Below are positions 57,090-64,000 of a stretch of DNA of 64,000 bases, one piece after another. The notes beneath the pieces are model-generated. The model was not told where the DNA came from. It made no database searches and was given only the letters and a program-made list of their open reading frames with translations. Source of the DNA: Solirubrobacter pauli (lineage in GTDB: Bacteria > Actinomycetota > Thermoleophilia > Solirubrobacterales > Solirubrobacteraceae). How positions within the stretch are numbered: position 1 is the stretch's first letter; every line of letters begins with the position of its first letter. The DNA lies in assembly GCF_003633755.1 (NCBI RefSeq), contig NZ_RBIL01000001.1:2279426-2343425 (forward strand), read 5' to 3'. The position numbers and the translations under genes were made by a program.

Positions 57090-57727
57090 GTGTGGAAGCT
57101 CTGCACGAGGGAACCGCAGACCAGGTTCCACCCGTCGACGAGGATGAACAGAAGGATCTTGAACGGGAGGGAGATGAAGACCGGTGGCAGCATCATCATG
57201 CCCATCGCCATCAACGTGGACGAGACCACGAGGTCGATGATCAGGAACGGCAGGAAGATCAGGAAGCCGATCTGGAAGGCCGTCTTGAGCTCGGAGATGA
57301 TGAAGGCGGGGATCAGGACCTGGGTCGGGACCTCCTTGCGGGTCTCCGGCTGCTTCTTCATGTCGGCGAGGCCGATGAACAGCTCCAGGTCCTTCGAGCG
57401 CGTCTGGTCGAACATGAACTCGCGCAGCGGCGCCTCGGCCTTCTTGAGCGCCACCTCCTGCGTGATCGCGCCCTTCTGCATCGGGTCGTAGGCCTCGGTC
57501 TTGATCTCCTTGAGCGTCGGGCTCATGACGAACAGCGTCAGGAAGAAGGCGATGCCCACGAGCACCTGGTTCGGCGGCGCGGTCGGCGTGCCGAGGCCCG
57601 AGCGGATGAAGCCCAGGACGATCAGGATGCGCGTGAAGCCCGTGACCGTGAAGAGGAGGGCCGGGACCAGCGAGATGCCGCCGATGAACAGCAGCAGCTG
57701 GACGGCGTTCTGGCCGTCGGCCTTCAC
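57086..57727 (-). CDS. fliP: Flagellar export apparatus protein FliP
   Basis: 213 residues. After the first helix comes RILIVLGFIRSGLGTPTAPPNQVLVGIAFFLTLFVMSP, quoted by parts, then the family signature LIPAFIISELKTAFQIGFLIFLPFLIIDLV, and KILLFILVDGWNLVC. No separate signal peptide is apparent, unlike many FliP proteins, so the mature protein may begin directly. GTG 57727 overlaps the fliO stop (GTGA-type). Confidence 0.94.
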   Translation of the reverse strand: MKADGQNAVQLLLFIGGISLVPALLFTVTGFTRILIVLGFIRSGLGTPTAPPNQVLVGIAFFLTLFVMSPTLKEIKTEAYDPMQKGAITQEVALKKAEAPLREFMFDQTRSKDLELFIGLADMKKQPETRKEVPTQVLIPAFIISELKTAFQIGFLIFLPFLIIDLVVSSTLMAMGMMMLPPVFISLPFKILLFILVDGWNLVCGSLVQSFHT

Positions 57728-58248
57728 TTGACCACCGTCTTCGCGCGCAGCACGCTCATCAGGCCGCGCGGCTGCTCGACCTCGGCCTCGAGGCTCGCCA
57801 GCGTCATCGACGGCGGCTCGAGCAGGCCGAGCGAGTAGGCCTCGGCCTCGCTGTAGCGGCGGATCGGCGTGACCTGGTGCTCGGCGGCGCCCAGCAGGAC
57901 GATCTCCCCACCGACGCGCACGAGGTGCAGCGAGCGGTTGGTGCCGAGATTCAGCGTCGCGATGGTCTCGAGCGCCTCACCGCTGTCGGTGGAGTCCTTG
58001 GCCTTCTTGACCTGCTTGAGTACCCAGTGGAGGCCGTAGATCACGCCCAGCACGACGGCCAGCCCGAAGATCGTCCGGACGATGCTGCCACCGGAGGCGC
58101 CCGAAGCGGTCTCCGCGGCCTTGCCGGCCTCGTTGTCGAGGTTCAGCTTGGTGTTCTCCCCGTCGGCCGCGAAGGCGACGGGGGCGGTGAGCAGGCAGCC
58201 GAAGGTGGCTGCGGCAGCCGCAGGGAAGATGGCGTGGAGGGTCCGCAT
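57724..58248 (-). CDS. fliO: Flagellar protein FliO
   Basis: 174 residues. A signal peptide or first helix (LHAIFPAAAAATFGCLLTAPVAFAA) is followed by a short external part, a membrane helix (IVRTIFGLAVVLGVIYGLHWVLKQVKK) and a cytoplasmic beta domain with ALETIATLNLGTNRSLHLVRVGGEIVLLGAAEHQVTPI, in pieces, typical of FliO/MopB. FliO helps FliP assemble. The gene begins the fliOPQR-flhBA run. Confidence 0.85.
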   Translation of the reverse strand: MRTLHAIFPAAAAATFGCLLTAPVAFAADGENTKLNLDNEAGKAAETASGASGGSIVRTIFGLAVVLGVIYGLHWVLKQVKKAKDSTDSGEALETIATLNLGTNRSLHLVRVGGEIVLLGAAEHQVTPIRRYSEAEAYSLGLLEPPSMTLASLEAEVEQPRGLMSVLRAKTVVK

Positions 58249-58284
58249 AACCGAGGAGGCGAGCCCGGATCAGGCTCACGGCTC

Positions 58285-58311
58285 GTATCGGCACCTGGGG
58301 TCCAGACCTGA
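58285..58311 (-). promoter_or_regulatory. Possible sigma-28-like promoter before fliO
   Basis: TCAG (58311-58308), 15 bases, GCCGATAC (58292-58285), about 37 bases before ATG 58248. One mismatch in the -35 makes this weaker than the flagellin examples. The rest of the 136-base gap holds small GAGCC/GGCTC inverted repeats. Confidence 0.35.
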
Positions 58312-58384
58312 AGTCCACTTCCGGACCTTCAGCTTCCGCCCGCCGGTCCGATCACGCGCGGGCGTCTAACTGGTCTGCTGCGGC

Positions 58385-59350
58385 CTATGGCTGAGACGAC
58401 GAACTCGCGGGCCCGTCCGGCCCGCCACCAGATGTACCCGCGGGCGCCGTTGCGCCCGGCATCGGTGCTGGCACGACGGGTCGATCCGTGGCAGCGCGCG
58501 GTACCCCCACATCGACAGTTCCCCCGCGGCGGTACCGGAGCCGTTCAAACCGCAGCTCGTTGATCACCGCGCCGGAGAGCACGATCAGCGCCAGCACGTA
58601 GAACCACACGAGCGCGATCAGCACGAACACGGCGCTCGTGCCGATCCGGAGCGTGGAGATGTTCGTCAGGTAGACCGGGAACGTGACGTCCACGATCCCG
58701 GTCGCCAGCGTCGCGCCGAGCGCGCCCGGCCACACGCACGCCCACGGGATCGGGCCCTTCGGCACCGCGGCGTAGGTGATGCAGAGCGCGCCGAACAGCA
58801 CCAGCAGGCCGAGCCCGACCGACGCGAAGTAGACGACGTCGTCGGTCCCGGCGAGGCCGAACGGCAGGTCCTTGGCGCTCGACACCAGCAGCGCCTGCAC
58901 GGTCGGCACCGCGACGCTCGCCGCGATGAAGACGAGCACGACCGCCAGCATCGCGAAGCCGAACAGCTTCTGGTGCACCCAGGAGCGGCACGGCCGGTGG
59001 TAGATCCGGCAGAACGCGGTGTCCAGCGCGCCCCAGAAGGACGCGCCGACCCACAGCGAGGAGACGACGGCGACGATGCCGACCGTCGTCGAGGACTCCT
59101 GGAGCCGGCGGATGCCGTCCACCAGCGTGCTCTCCGCGGCGGTCGGGAAGATCGTGCGCGCGTCGTTGATGACGGACGCGGCGAGCTCCGGGGAGCGCAC
59201 GACGCGGCTCGCGACGAACAGCGAGATCAGCGCGAGCGGGAAGATCGACAGCAGCAGGTTGTACGCCACCATCGCGGCGAGGCCGGTGATCCCGTCCTCG
59301 TAGGCCTTGCGCCAGAAGGAGGCGACAGCACGGGCGGCGCGATGAACCAC
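58385..59350 (-). CDS. YihY/BrkB-family membrane protein inserted among flagellar genes
   Basis: A 321-residue protein with six membrane helices and the YihY family features: GLAAMVAYNLLLSIFPLALI, SLWVGASFWGALDTAFCRIYH, YAAVPKGPIPWACVWPGALGATLATGI. The tail is low complexity. YihY proteins have no settled function and are not flagellar. The gene separates fliN from fliO. TAGAAC lies seven bases before GTG 59350, a near-match to the leaderless -10 pattern, so it may have its own promoter. Confidence 0.88.
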   Translation of the reverse strand: MVHRAARAVASFWRKAYEDGITGLAAMVAYNLLLSIFPLALISLFVASRVVRSPELAASVINDARTIFPTAAESTLVDGIRRLQESSTTVGIVAVVSSLWVGASFWGALDTAFCRIYHRPCRSWVHQKLFGFAMLAVVLVFIAASVAVPTVQALLVSSAKDLPFGLAGTDDVVYFASVGLGLLVLFGALCITYAAVPKGPIPWACVWPGALGATLATGIVDVTFPVYLTNISTLRIGTSAVFVLIALVWFYVLALIVLSGAVINELRFERLRYRRGGTVDVGVPRAATDRPVVPAPMPGATAPAGTSGGGPDGPASSSSQP

Positions 59351-59357
59351 GCCGCCC

Positions 59358-59363
59358 GTTCTA
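59358..59363 (-). promoter_or_regulatory. -10-like element of the YihY gene
   Basis: TAGAAC on the minus strand, then exactly seven bases, then GTG 59350. It fits TAnnnT at five of six required spacing and base features (last base C). Confidence 0.35.
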
Positions 59364-59378
59364 GCCGATGTGCGAGTG

Positions 59379-59738
59379 CTAGGCGTCGTCCTCAGCGCCG
59401 TCAGCGGCCTGAGAGCCGGCCGGCGCGAGGACTTCAGTGACCCGCAGGCCGAACTCCTCGTCGATCACGACGACCTCGCCGCGGGCGATCGGCTTGCCGT
59501 TCACCAGCAGGTCGACGGGCTCGCCGGCCAGGCGGTTGAGGGTCACGATCGACCCCGGGCCGAGCGCGAGCGCCTCGCGGATGGTCATCTTCGTCCGACC
59601 GACCTCGACGGCGAGCTCCACCGGCACGTCGTGCAGGCGGGAGAGCTCCTCCGCGGTGACCGGCGCCGAGGGCGCCTCGGGCTCCGCGGGGCCGGCCGTG
59701 GTGGTCTCGAAGGGTGCGTAATCGACGTTCTCAGCCAT
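59379..59738 (-). CDS. fliN: Flagellar motor switch protein FliN
   Basis: 119 residues: a Pro/Ala-rich N-terminal segment, then one SpoA domain ([66 protein letters not shown] in parts). FliN forms the C-ring base with FliM and FliG. The usual fliM gene is missing from its normal place before fliN; fliL lies there instead. The gene starts seven bases after fliL. Confidence 0.93.
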   Translation of the reverse strand: MAENVDYAPFETTTAGPAEPEAPSAPVTAEELSRLHDVPVELAVEVGRTKMTIREALALGPGSIVTLNRLAGEPVDLLVNGKPIARGEVVVIDEEFGLRVTEVLAPAGSQAADGAEDDA

Positions 59739-59745
59739 TTCTGCC

Positions 59746-60198
59746 TTACTGGACCGTCAGGTCCGAGAAGATGACGTGCTCCACCTTCACATCGGTGTGC
59801 TTCTTGATGTCCTTGAGGATCTCTTCCTTGAGATGCTCGCGGCCCTTCTTCTCGATGAGCTCCTTGTCCGTCGCATCAGTGAGGGTATCCGTGATCACGT
59901 CGCGGACAACGCCTTCCTGATGCATCGCGCCGTAGCCCTCGGGGGGCGTCGGAGCGGCGCCGTGCCCACCCGCCGGAGCGGTCGACGTGTCGTCGTGGGC
60001 GAGGATCAGGCCGACCTGCAGCTTCGCGAAGCGGCCGTCGGCGAGGTTGACGAGGAACTCCTTCTCGAGCATGTAGACCGAGCCGTGGACCTTGGGCTCC
60101 GGCTTCTTCTCGGCCGCCGCCGGCTTGGCGAGGACGAACTTGTACGCCCCGCCGAGGATGGCGAGCAGGGCGATCACTGGGACGAGCTTCTTGACCAT
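59746..60198 (-). CDS. fliL: Flagellar basal-body protein FliL
   Basis: 150 residues with one N-terminal membrane helix ([21 protein letters not shown]) and a periplasm-side domain containing [26 protein letters not shown] and the C-terminal [14 protein letters not shown]. FliL surrounds the stator and supports motor torque. Its translation start lies just after two small hairpins (60205-60239) that resemble the flagellin leaders. Confidence 0.9.
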   Translation of the reverse strand: MVKKLVPVIALLAILGGAYKFVLAKPAAAEKKPEPKVHGSVYMLEKEFLVNLADGRFAKLQVGLILAHDDTSTAPAGGHGAAPTPPEGYGAMHQEGVVRDVITDTLTDATDKELIEKKGREHLKEEILKDIKKHTDVKVEHVIFSDLTVQ

Positions 60199-60204
60199 GG
60201 GTTC

Positions 60205-60239
60205 AGCGCCTCCATGCGCTAGGGATGTGACTCCGTGTC
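60205..60239 (-). promoter_or_regulatory. Two AnGGA hairpins before fliL
   Basis: GAC, ACGGA, GTC (60239-60229, in the end of motB) and AGCGC, ATGGAG, GCGCT (60220-60205) over the fliL ribosome site. They mirror the flagellin leaders, with a shorter first stem. Confidence 0.45.
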
Positions 60240-61070
60240 GGTGGGGACGGGCGAGTTGATGCGCGAGAGCACGATCTCCACCCGGCGGTTCTTCGCACGC
60301 CCGTCAGGCGTCGAGTTGGTGTCGATGGGCTCCTGGTTGGCGTACATGCCACCGGAGACCCGTCGGGCCAGGACGCCGTTCTGGACGAAGTCCCGGATCA
60401 CTGCGCCGGCGCGTGCGCCGGACAGCTCCCAGTTGCTGGGGTACTGCGACCCCGAGATCGGCTGCGAGTCGGTGTGACCCTCGACGACGATCGGATGCTC
60501 ACGCTCGTCGCCTACGACGACGGCGATCTTGTCCACGAGCTTCTTCGCGTACGGCTTCAGCTGGGCCGAGCCGGAATCGAAGAACACCTTGTCGGTCAGC
60601 AGCTGGATGACCAGGCCGCGGCGACGGATCGTCACGTTGACCTTGCCCTTCAGCCCTGCCTGCTGAGAGAGCTTGTCGATCCGGCGCTTGAGCGCGCGGA
60701 AGTCCTGCTCCTCCTGCTTGGCCTTCTTCTCGGCCTCGGCGGCGGTCTGCTTGGACGTCGTCGGCTGGATCTCGGTCAACGGCCGCAGCGAAGGCAACGG
60801 CGGCTGCACGGACGACTGCTCCGTGTCATCGGCGTCGGAGCCCGAGTTGAGCATCGACTTGCCGCCGTCCAGGACCGCGCCGGAGAACGCGTCGTTGAGG
60901 GACTTCTGGAGCGCCTCGAACTTCGACGTGTTCACGGACGAGATCGAGAAGAGCACCATGAAGAGCGCGAAGAGGAGCGTCATCATGTCCGCGAAGGACA
61001 CGAGCCAGCGTTCCTCGTTCTCGTGCTCCTCCTCGTGGTGCCCGCCCTTGTGTTTGCGGTGACCGGCCAT
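60219..61070 (-). CDS. motB: Flagellar motor stator protein MotB
   Basis: A 283-residue stator subunit. The N-terminal plug and single helix carry the proton-binding aspartate Asp28 in SFADMMTLLFALFMVLFS. The linker of about 80 residues is charged, and the C-terminal OmpA-like peptidoglycan-binding domain has FFDSGSAQLKPYAKKLV, VEGHTDSQPISG, NWELSGARAGAVI and KNRRVEIVL. Its TAG lies 20 bases before fliL. It is co-transcribed with motA from the flbD promoter. Confidence 0.95.
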   Translation of the reverse strand: MAGHRKHKGGHHEEEHENEERWLVSFADMMTLLFALFMVLFSISSVNTSKFEALQKSLNDAFSGAVLDGGKSMLNSGSDADDTEQSSVQPPLPSLRPLTEIQPTTSKQTAAEAEKKAKQEEQDFRALKRRIDKLSQQAGLKGKVNVTIRRRGLVIQLLTDKVFFDSGSAQLKPYAKKLVDKIAVVVGDEREHPIVVEGHTDSQPISGSQYPSNWELSGARAGAVIRDFVQNGVLARRVSGGMYANQEPIDTNSTPDGRAKNRRVEIVLSRINSPVPTDTESHP

Positions 61071-61076
61071 GGTGGA

Positions 61077-61883
61077 TTACGCGGCCGCCTTCTCGGCGCC
61101 GGCACCGGCCGTCACGGACTCGCCGTCGGCGGGCCGCTGCTTCGGCGGGACGAAGGTGAGGAGCTTCTCCTGGACGACGCGCGGGTTGTCGCCGGCCTGG
61201 ATCGAGAGGATGCCCTCGACGATCATCGCGCGGGCGTGGAGCTCCTCCTGCGAGAGCTGCTTCAGGCGCGCGCCGGCCGGGAGGAAGATGACGTTGGCCG
61301 AGGCCACGCCGATCAGCGTCGCGATGAACGCCGCGGCGATCATCGGGCCGAGCGTCTCGGGCTGGTCGAGGTTGCCGAGCACGTGGATGAGGCCGAAGAC
61401 GGTGCCGATGATGCCCATCGTCGGGGCGTAGCCACCGGCCTTCTCGAACGGCTGCGTAGCCGCCGCGTGGCGCTTCTGCATCGCGCTGTTCTCGGACTCG
61501 AGGATGTCGGCGACCAGATCCGGGTCCGTGCCGTCGACGACGAGCTGGAGGCCCTTCTTGGTGTACGGGTCCTCGATCGTGTTGGCGACCTCGTCGAGGG
61601 CGAGCAGGCCGTCGCGACGGGCGGCCTCGGCGTAGCCGACGAGCTCCGCGACCTTCGCGTTGAGGTCGGGCGCCTCCGACATGAAGATCCGCTTGTACTG
61701 CATCGGGATGTTCTTGACGGAGTCGAAGCTGGTGCCCATGACGGTGGCGCCGAGGGTGCCGCCGAGCACGATGAGCATGGCCGGCAGGTTGAGCACGGCC
61801 ATGGGGTTGGAGCCTTCGAGCGTGGCTCCGAGATAGAGACCGGCGATCCCGATGGCCAGGCCGATGAGCGAAGAGACCTTCAT
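61077..61883 (-). CDS. motA: Flagellar motor stator protein MotA
   Basis: 268 residues, four membrane helices, with SLIGLAIGIAGLYLGATLEG, LPAMLIVLGGTLGATVMG, GYAPTMGIIGTVFGLIHVLGNL and AAFIATLIGVASANVIFLPAGARLK. It forms the ion channel with MotB and contacts FliG through the cytoplasmic loop. The ion cannot be fixed from sequence. Start ATG 61883 overlaps the flbD stop (ATGA). Confidence 0.95.
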   Translation of the reverse strand: MKVSSLIGLAIGIAGLYLGATLEGSNPMAVLNLPAMLIVLGGTLGATVMGTSFDSVKNIPMQYKRIFMSEAPDLNAKVAELVGYAEAARRDGLLALDEVANTIEDPYTKKGLQLVVDGTDPDLVADILESENSAMQKRHAAATQPFEKAGGYAPTMGIIGTVFGLIHVLGNLDQPETLGPMIAAAFIATLIGVASANVIFLPAGARLKQLSQEELHARAMIVEGILSIQAGDNPRVVQEKLLTFVPPKQRPADGESVTAGAGAEKAAA

Positions 61884-62179
61884 CGGTCGTTCTCCTCGTG
61901 ATCAGTGTTTGGAGGGGGAGAGGCGGAGGTCGCGGCCACGAGCGTGAGGTTGGTGTCGTGGCTGCGGCGCTTGGGGGTGCTGGGCAGCGCGCTGGCGAGG
62001 ATGGACGAGCGCCAGGCCTGGATGGCGGCGACGATCACCTCGGGGGAGTCGGAGACCAGGACCTTCTGGTGCGTGGTCAGCGTCACCACCGTGTCCGGCG
62101 TCGAGTCGATGGCGACGATCAGGTCGGGGTTGAGGTAGAAGTCCTCAGCCCGCGCGGATAGGCGGTGGAGACGGATCAC
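61880..62179 (-). CDS. flbD: FlbD-family flagellar protein with C-terminal extension
   Basis: The 99-residue product carries the FlbD domain: IRLHRLSARAEDFYLNPDLIVAIDSTPDTVVTLTTHQKVLVSDSPEVIVAAI in parts. FlbD-type small proteins are about 60-80 residues; the 30-residue tail (SSILASALPSTPKRRSHD) is extra. GTG 62179 lies seven bases after GCCGATGA of a candidate sigma-28 promoter, so the motor operon transcript would be leaderless. Confidence 0.88.
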   Translation of the reverse strand: MIRLHRLSARAEDFYLNPDLIVAIDSTPDTVVTLTTHQKVLVSDSPEVIVAAIQAWRSSILASALPSTPKRRSHDTNLTLVAATSASPPPNTDHEENDR

Positions 62180-62186
62180 ACCCCTG

Positions 62187-62213
62187 TCATCGGCACATGT
62201 ACGACTGTTCTTA
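62187..62213 (-). promoter_or_regulatory. Candidate sigma-28 promoter of flbD-motAB
   Basis: TAAG (62213-62210), 15 bases, GCCGATGA (62194-62187), seven bases, GTG 62179. Confidence 0.62.
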
Positions 62214-62217
62214 AGCG

Positions 62218-62245
62218 AAAAAGCCCGCCGGATGGCGGGCTTTTT
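62218..62245 (-). terminator. Rho-independent terminator after flgE
   Basis: AAAAAGCCCGCC, four-base loop, GGCGGGCTTTTT: strong stem with an A run and a T5 tract on both sides. Confidence 0.88.
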
Positions 62246-62272
62246 GGCTCTACGTAAGGGAAAGAACGCGGA

Positions 62273-63130
62273 TTAGCGCTTCAGGTTCACCAGGTCCTGC
62301 AGCATCTCGTCGGCCGTGGAGATGACGCGCGAGTTGGCCTGGAAGCCGCGCTGGGCGGTGATCATGTTGGTGAACGTCTGCGAGAGGTCGACGTTGGACA
62401 TCTCGAGCGTGCCCGGGGACACGGGGCCGGCGCCGCCGATGCCCGGCGTGTTGACCGTCTTGGCGCCCGAGTTGGCGGAGACCGCCCAGGCGTTGCCGCC
62501 GACGCGCTCGAGGCCCGAGGCGTTCGCGAAGTTCGCGATCGTCAGGCGGTAGCCCGTCTGCCGCGTGCCCGTGGCGCCGTCGATCCACGACACACCGCCG
62601 GACGGGTCGATGGCCACGCTCGTGGCGTTGTCCGGGATCTTGACCGCGACGCCGGTCGTGATCGGGTTGCCCGTGCCCGGGTCCAGCTGGTAGCCGACGA
62701 CGTACTGGCCGGCCGAGTTGGTCAGGAAGCCGGCCGTCGAGACCGAGAAGTTGCCCGCGCGGGTGTAGGTCGTCGGGTTGATCGGCGAGTTGGACGCGGT
62801 GCCCGGGTTGCCCTCGCCGATCTGGAAGAAGCCTTCGCCCTGGATCGAGACGTCGAGCGGGCTGCCCGTCGTCTGCGACGTGCCGCCGGACATCAGGTTG
62901 TCGATCGAGCCGAGCTTCACGCCAAGACCAACCTGGGCGGCGTTCGTGCCGCCGGTGGCGGCGTTCGAGCCGGCCGCGCCGCGCTGAAGCTGGTTCAGGC
63001 TGTCCTGGAACGTGACGCGCGACGACTTGTAGCCGACCGTGTTCACGTTCGCGATGTCATTCGCGGTGACATCGAGCATGACCTGGTGCTGCTTCAGACC
63101 GCTGATCGCGGAAAACATGCCTCGCATCAT
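62273..63130 (-). CDS. flgE: Flagellar hook protein (FlgE, short)
   Basis: 285 residues with the rod/hook family ends: FSAISGLKQHQVMLDVTANDIANVNTVGYK at the N-terminus and FTNMITAQRGFQANSRVISTADEMLQDLVNLKR at the C-terminus, in parts, plus the central PLDVSIQGEGFFQIGEG loop. FlgE is usually over 400 residues; this length is close to FlgG. Position after flgD makes FlgE the most likely name; FlgG/FlgF remain possible. Confidence 0.85.
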   Translation of the reverse strand: MMRGMFSAISGLKQHQVMLDVTANDIANVNTVGYKSSRVTFQDSLNQLQRGAAGSNAATGGTNAAQVGLGVKLGSIDNLMSGGTSQTTGSPLDVSIQGEGFFQIGEGNPGTASNSPINPTTYTRAGNFSVSTAGFLTNSAGQYVVGYQLDPGTGNPITTGVAVKIPDNATSVAIDPSGGVSWIDGATGTRQTGYRLTIANFANASGLERVGGNAWAVSANSGAKTVNTPGIGGAGPVSPGTLEMSNVDLSQTFTNMITAQRGFQANSRVISTADEMLQDLVNLKR

Positions 63131-63178
63131 GAGAGGGGGAGCTCCTTGGGGATTCTCTTTGGAGGGGTTGACCGCGGG

Positions 63179-63610
63179 TTAGGCGGAGACTTCGGCGATC
63201 TTCGAGGCGTCGATGCCGTTCTTGCCACCGACGGTCAGGGTCGCCTGGCCGTCCTTGGTGGTGGACACGCGCTCGACCTTGCCGGTCTGCAGGTTGCCGT
63301 CGGCATCGAGGTAGGAGACCGTGCGGCCGATCAGGCCGACGGCCGAGGACGTCGTCAGCGACGAGGCGATCTTCGTGTTCGTCTGCTGCATGTTCGTCAT
63401 GCCCTCGACCATGGAGAACGAGGCCATCTGGTTGATGGAGTCGTTCGTGTCCATCGGGCTCGTCGGGTCCTGGTGCGTGAGCTGCGCCACGAACAGCTTC
63501 AGGAAGCCGTCCTTGTCGAGCGTGGAGGCCTTGTTCGTGACGGTGTTCGCGTCGGTGCCCTGGGTGGTGGCCGTGTGCTTGGTGTCGCCCGTGGCGTTGA
63601 TGGCGGTCAT
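63179..63610 (-). CDS. flgD: Flagellar hook capping protein FlgD, truncated form
   Basis: 143 residues that match the N-terminal FlgD scaffold: DKDGFLKLFVAQLTHQDPTSPMDTNDSINQMASFSMVEGMTNM in parts, followed by a short C-terminal beta part LIGRTVSYLDADGNLQTGKVERV. The Ig-like domain of longer FlgD proteins is absent. It guides FlgE assembly. The gene lies between fliK and flgE on the same strand. Confidence 0.9.
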   Translation of the reverse strand: MTAINATGDTKHTATTQGTDANTVTNKASTLDKDGFLKLFVAQLTHQDPTSPMDTNDSINQMASFSMVEGMTNMQQTNTKIASSLTTSSAVGLIGRTVSYLDADGNLQTGKVERVSTTKDGQATLTVGGKNGIDASKIAEVSA

Positions 63611-63631
63611 GAAGAGGGGGTGATCTCCGGA

Positions 63632-64000
63632 TCAGGCAAGGACGTCGACGAGCACGCCGTTGGGGAGGACAAGAGACGTGTCGGCAGGTGCAGGGGCTTC
63701 CGCGAGCCCTGCGTCACCCTGCGGACCAAAGCGCAGCGCACGCGCGCCGCCCGGCAGGTAGTCGTCGCCGAAGATGTCGGCCTGGGTCTGGCCGGCCTGC
63801 TGGTCCTGGAACTGCTGCTGCGTCGAGACGTCGAGCGAGAGCAGGTTCACGTCGCGGTCGGCGAGGTCCCGGCGCAGGTCGTCGGCGGCCTGCGTGAGCA
63901 GCTTCGCCGCCTCGGCGGAGTCGGCCACGAGCTGCGCCGTGACGCCCTGCGGCGTCGTCTTCAGGCGCACCTCGATGCCGCCGAGCTCGACCGGACGCAG
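63632..64000 (-). CDS. fliK: Flagellar hook-length control protein FliK (C-terminal part)
   Basis: The 5' end is beyond the window. The visible 122 codons read LRPVELGGIEVRLKTTPQG then VTAQLVADSAEAAKLLTQAADDLRRDLADRDVNLLSLDVS, the FliK C-terminal domain (ELGxIEVRL and the helix-strand pattern that contacts FlhB). The tail is rich in Ala and Gly. It measures hook length and switches export with FlhB. It ends 21 bases before flgD. Confidence 0.9.
   Translation of the reverse strand: MRPVELGGIEVRLKTTPQGVTAQLVADSAEAAKLLTQAADDLRRDLADRDVNLLSLDVSTQQQFQDQQAGQTQADIFGDDYLPGGARALRFGPQGDAGLAEAPAPADTSLVLPNGVLVDVLA

Noticed and set aside
58366-58548. Small minus-strand frame (60 codons) upstream of fliO and over the end of the YihY gene
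   Set aside because: It overlaps the YihY coding sequence in another frame and has no ribosome site or family.
59351-59378. Plus-strand sigma-28 -10 (GCCGATGT) at the fliN-YihY gap
   Set aside because: No TAAA-like -35 lies 15-16 bases upstream and no plus-strand gene follows.

Overview
ORGANISM. The window is GC-rich throughout and nearly fully coding. It carries a complete-looking stretch of flagellar secretion and motor genes, actinobacterial families (DUF3105, LytR C-terminal domain, SpsF-type transferases), frequent GTG/TTG starts, and many start codons placed 6-10 bases after a TAnnnT hexamer (leaderless genes). Together these suggest a flagellated member of the Actinomycetota, most likely Thermoleophilia (Solirubrobacterales-like); this assignment is inference. 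LAYOUT 1-6.6 kb: housekeeping genes, namely a cytidylate-kinase-like protein cut by the window edge, an AlkZ-like winged-helix protein, pyrD, a lytic transglycosylase, an SDR, a GNAT protein and a DUF3105 protein. LAYOUT 6.6-28.8 kb: cell-surface polysaccharide genes: a polyprenyl-phosphate sugar transferase, several glycosyltransferases, a flippase, an O-antigen-ligase-like protein, a membrane glycosyltransferase, a WbpM-like dehydratase and a DUF354 protein, with a subtilase, a STAS protein, DedA, uppP and purM between them. LAYOUT 28.8-41.3 kb: an 11-gene minus-strand operon for a nonulosonic acid (pseudaminic/legionaminic type), led by a CHAP-domain peptidoglycan hydrolase with a candidate sigma-28 promoter; pseB lies divergently on the plus strand, and two further glycosyltransferases follow. 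LAYOUT 41.4-50.2 kb: nine tandem flagellin genes of about 285 codons, each with its own candidate sigma-28 promoter and a conserved two-hairpin leader. LAYOUT 50.2-64 kb: two small unknown genes, a PilZ protein, flhF, flhA, flhB, fliR, fliQ, fliP, fliO, a YihY-family gene, fliN, fliL, motB, motA, flbD, flgE, flgD and the 3' end of fliK, all on the minus strand. HOW THEY WORK TOGETHER. The window links flagellar export and motor genes to a nine-copy flagellin array and to a sugar pathway that probably glycosylates those flagellins. Candidate sigma-28 promoters (TAAA or TCAA, 15-16 bases, GCCGATnn) precede flbD-motAB, all nine flagellins, the flagellin-side glycosyltransferase pair and the hydrolase/nonulosonate operon. 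At the seven junctions where one flagellin follows another without a separate terminator, the promoter is itself a near-perfect inverted repeat and probably also ends the upstream transcript. All nine flagellin leaders carry an AnGGA motif in the loop of a covarying hairpin, followed by an AAGGAG ribosome site that in most copies lies in a second hairpin; this matches the arrangement of CsrA-controlled flagellin mRNAs. No csrA, fliW, fliA, fliM or flhG was seen here.
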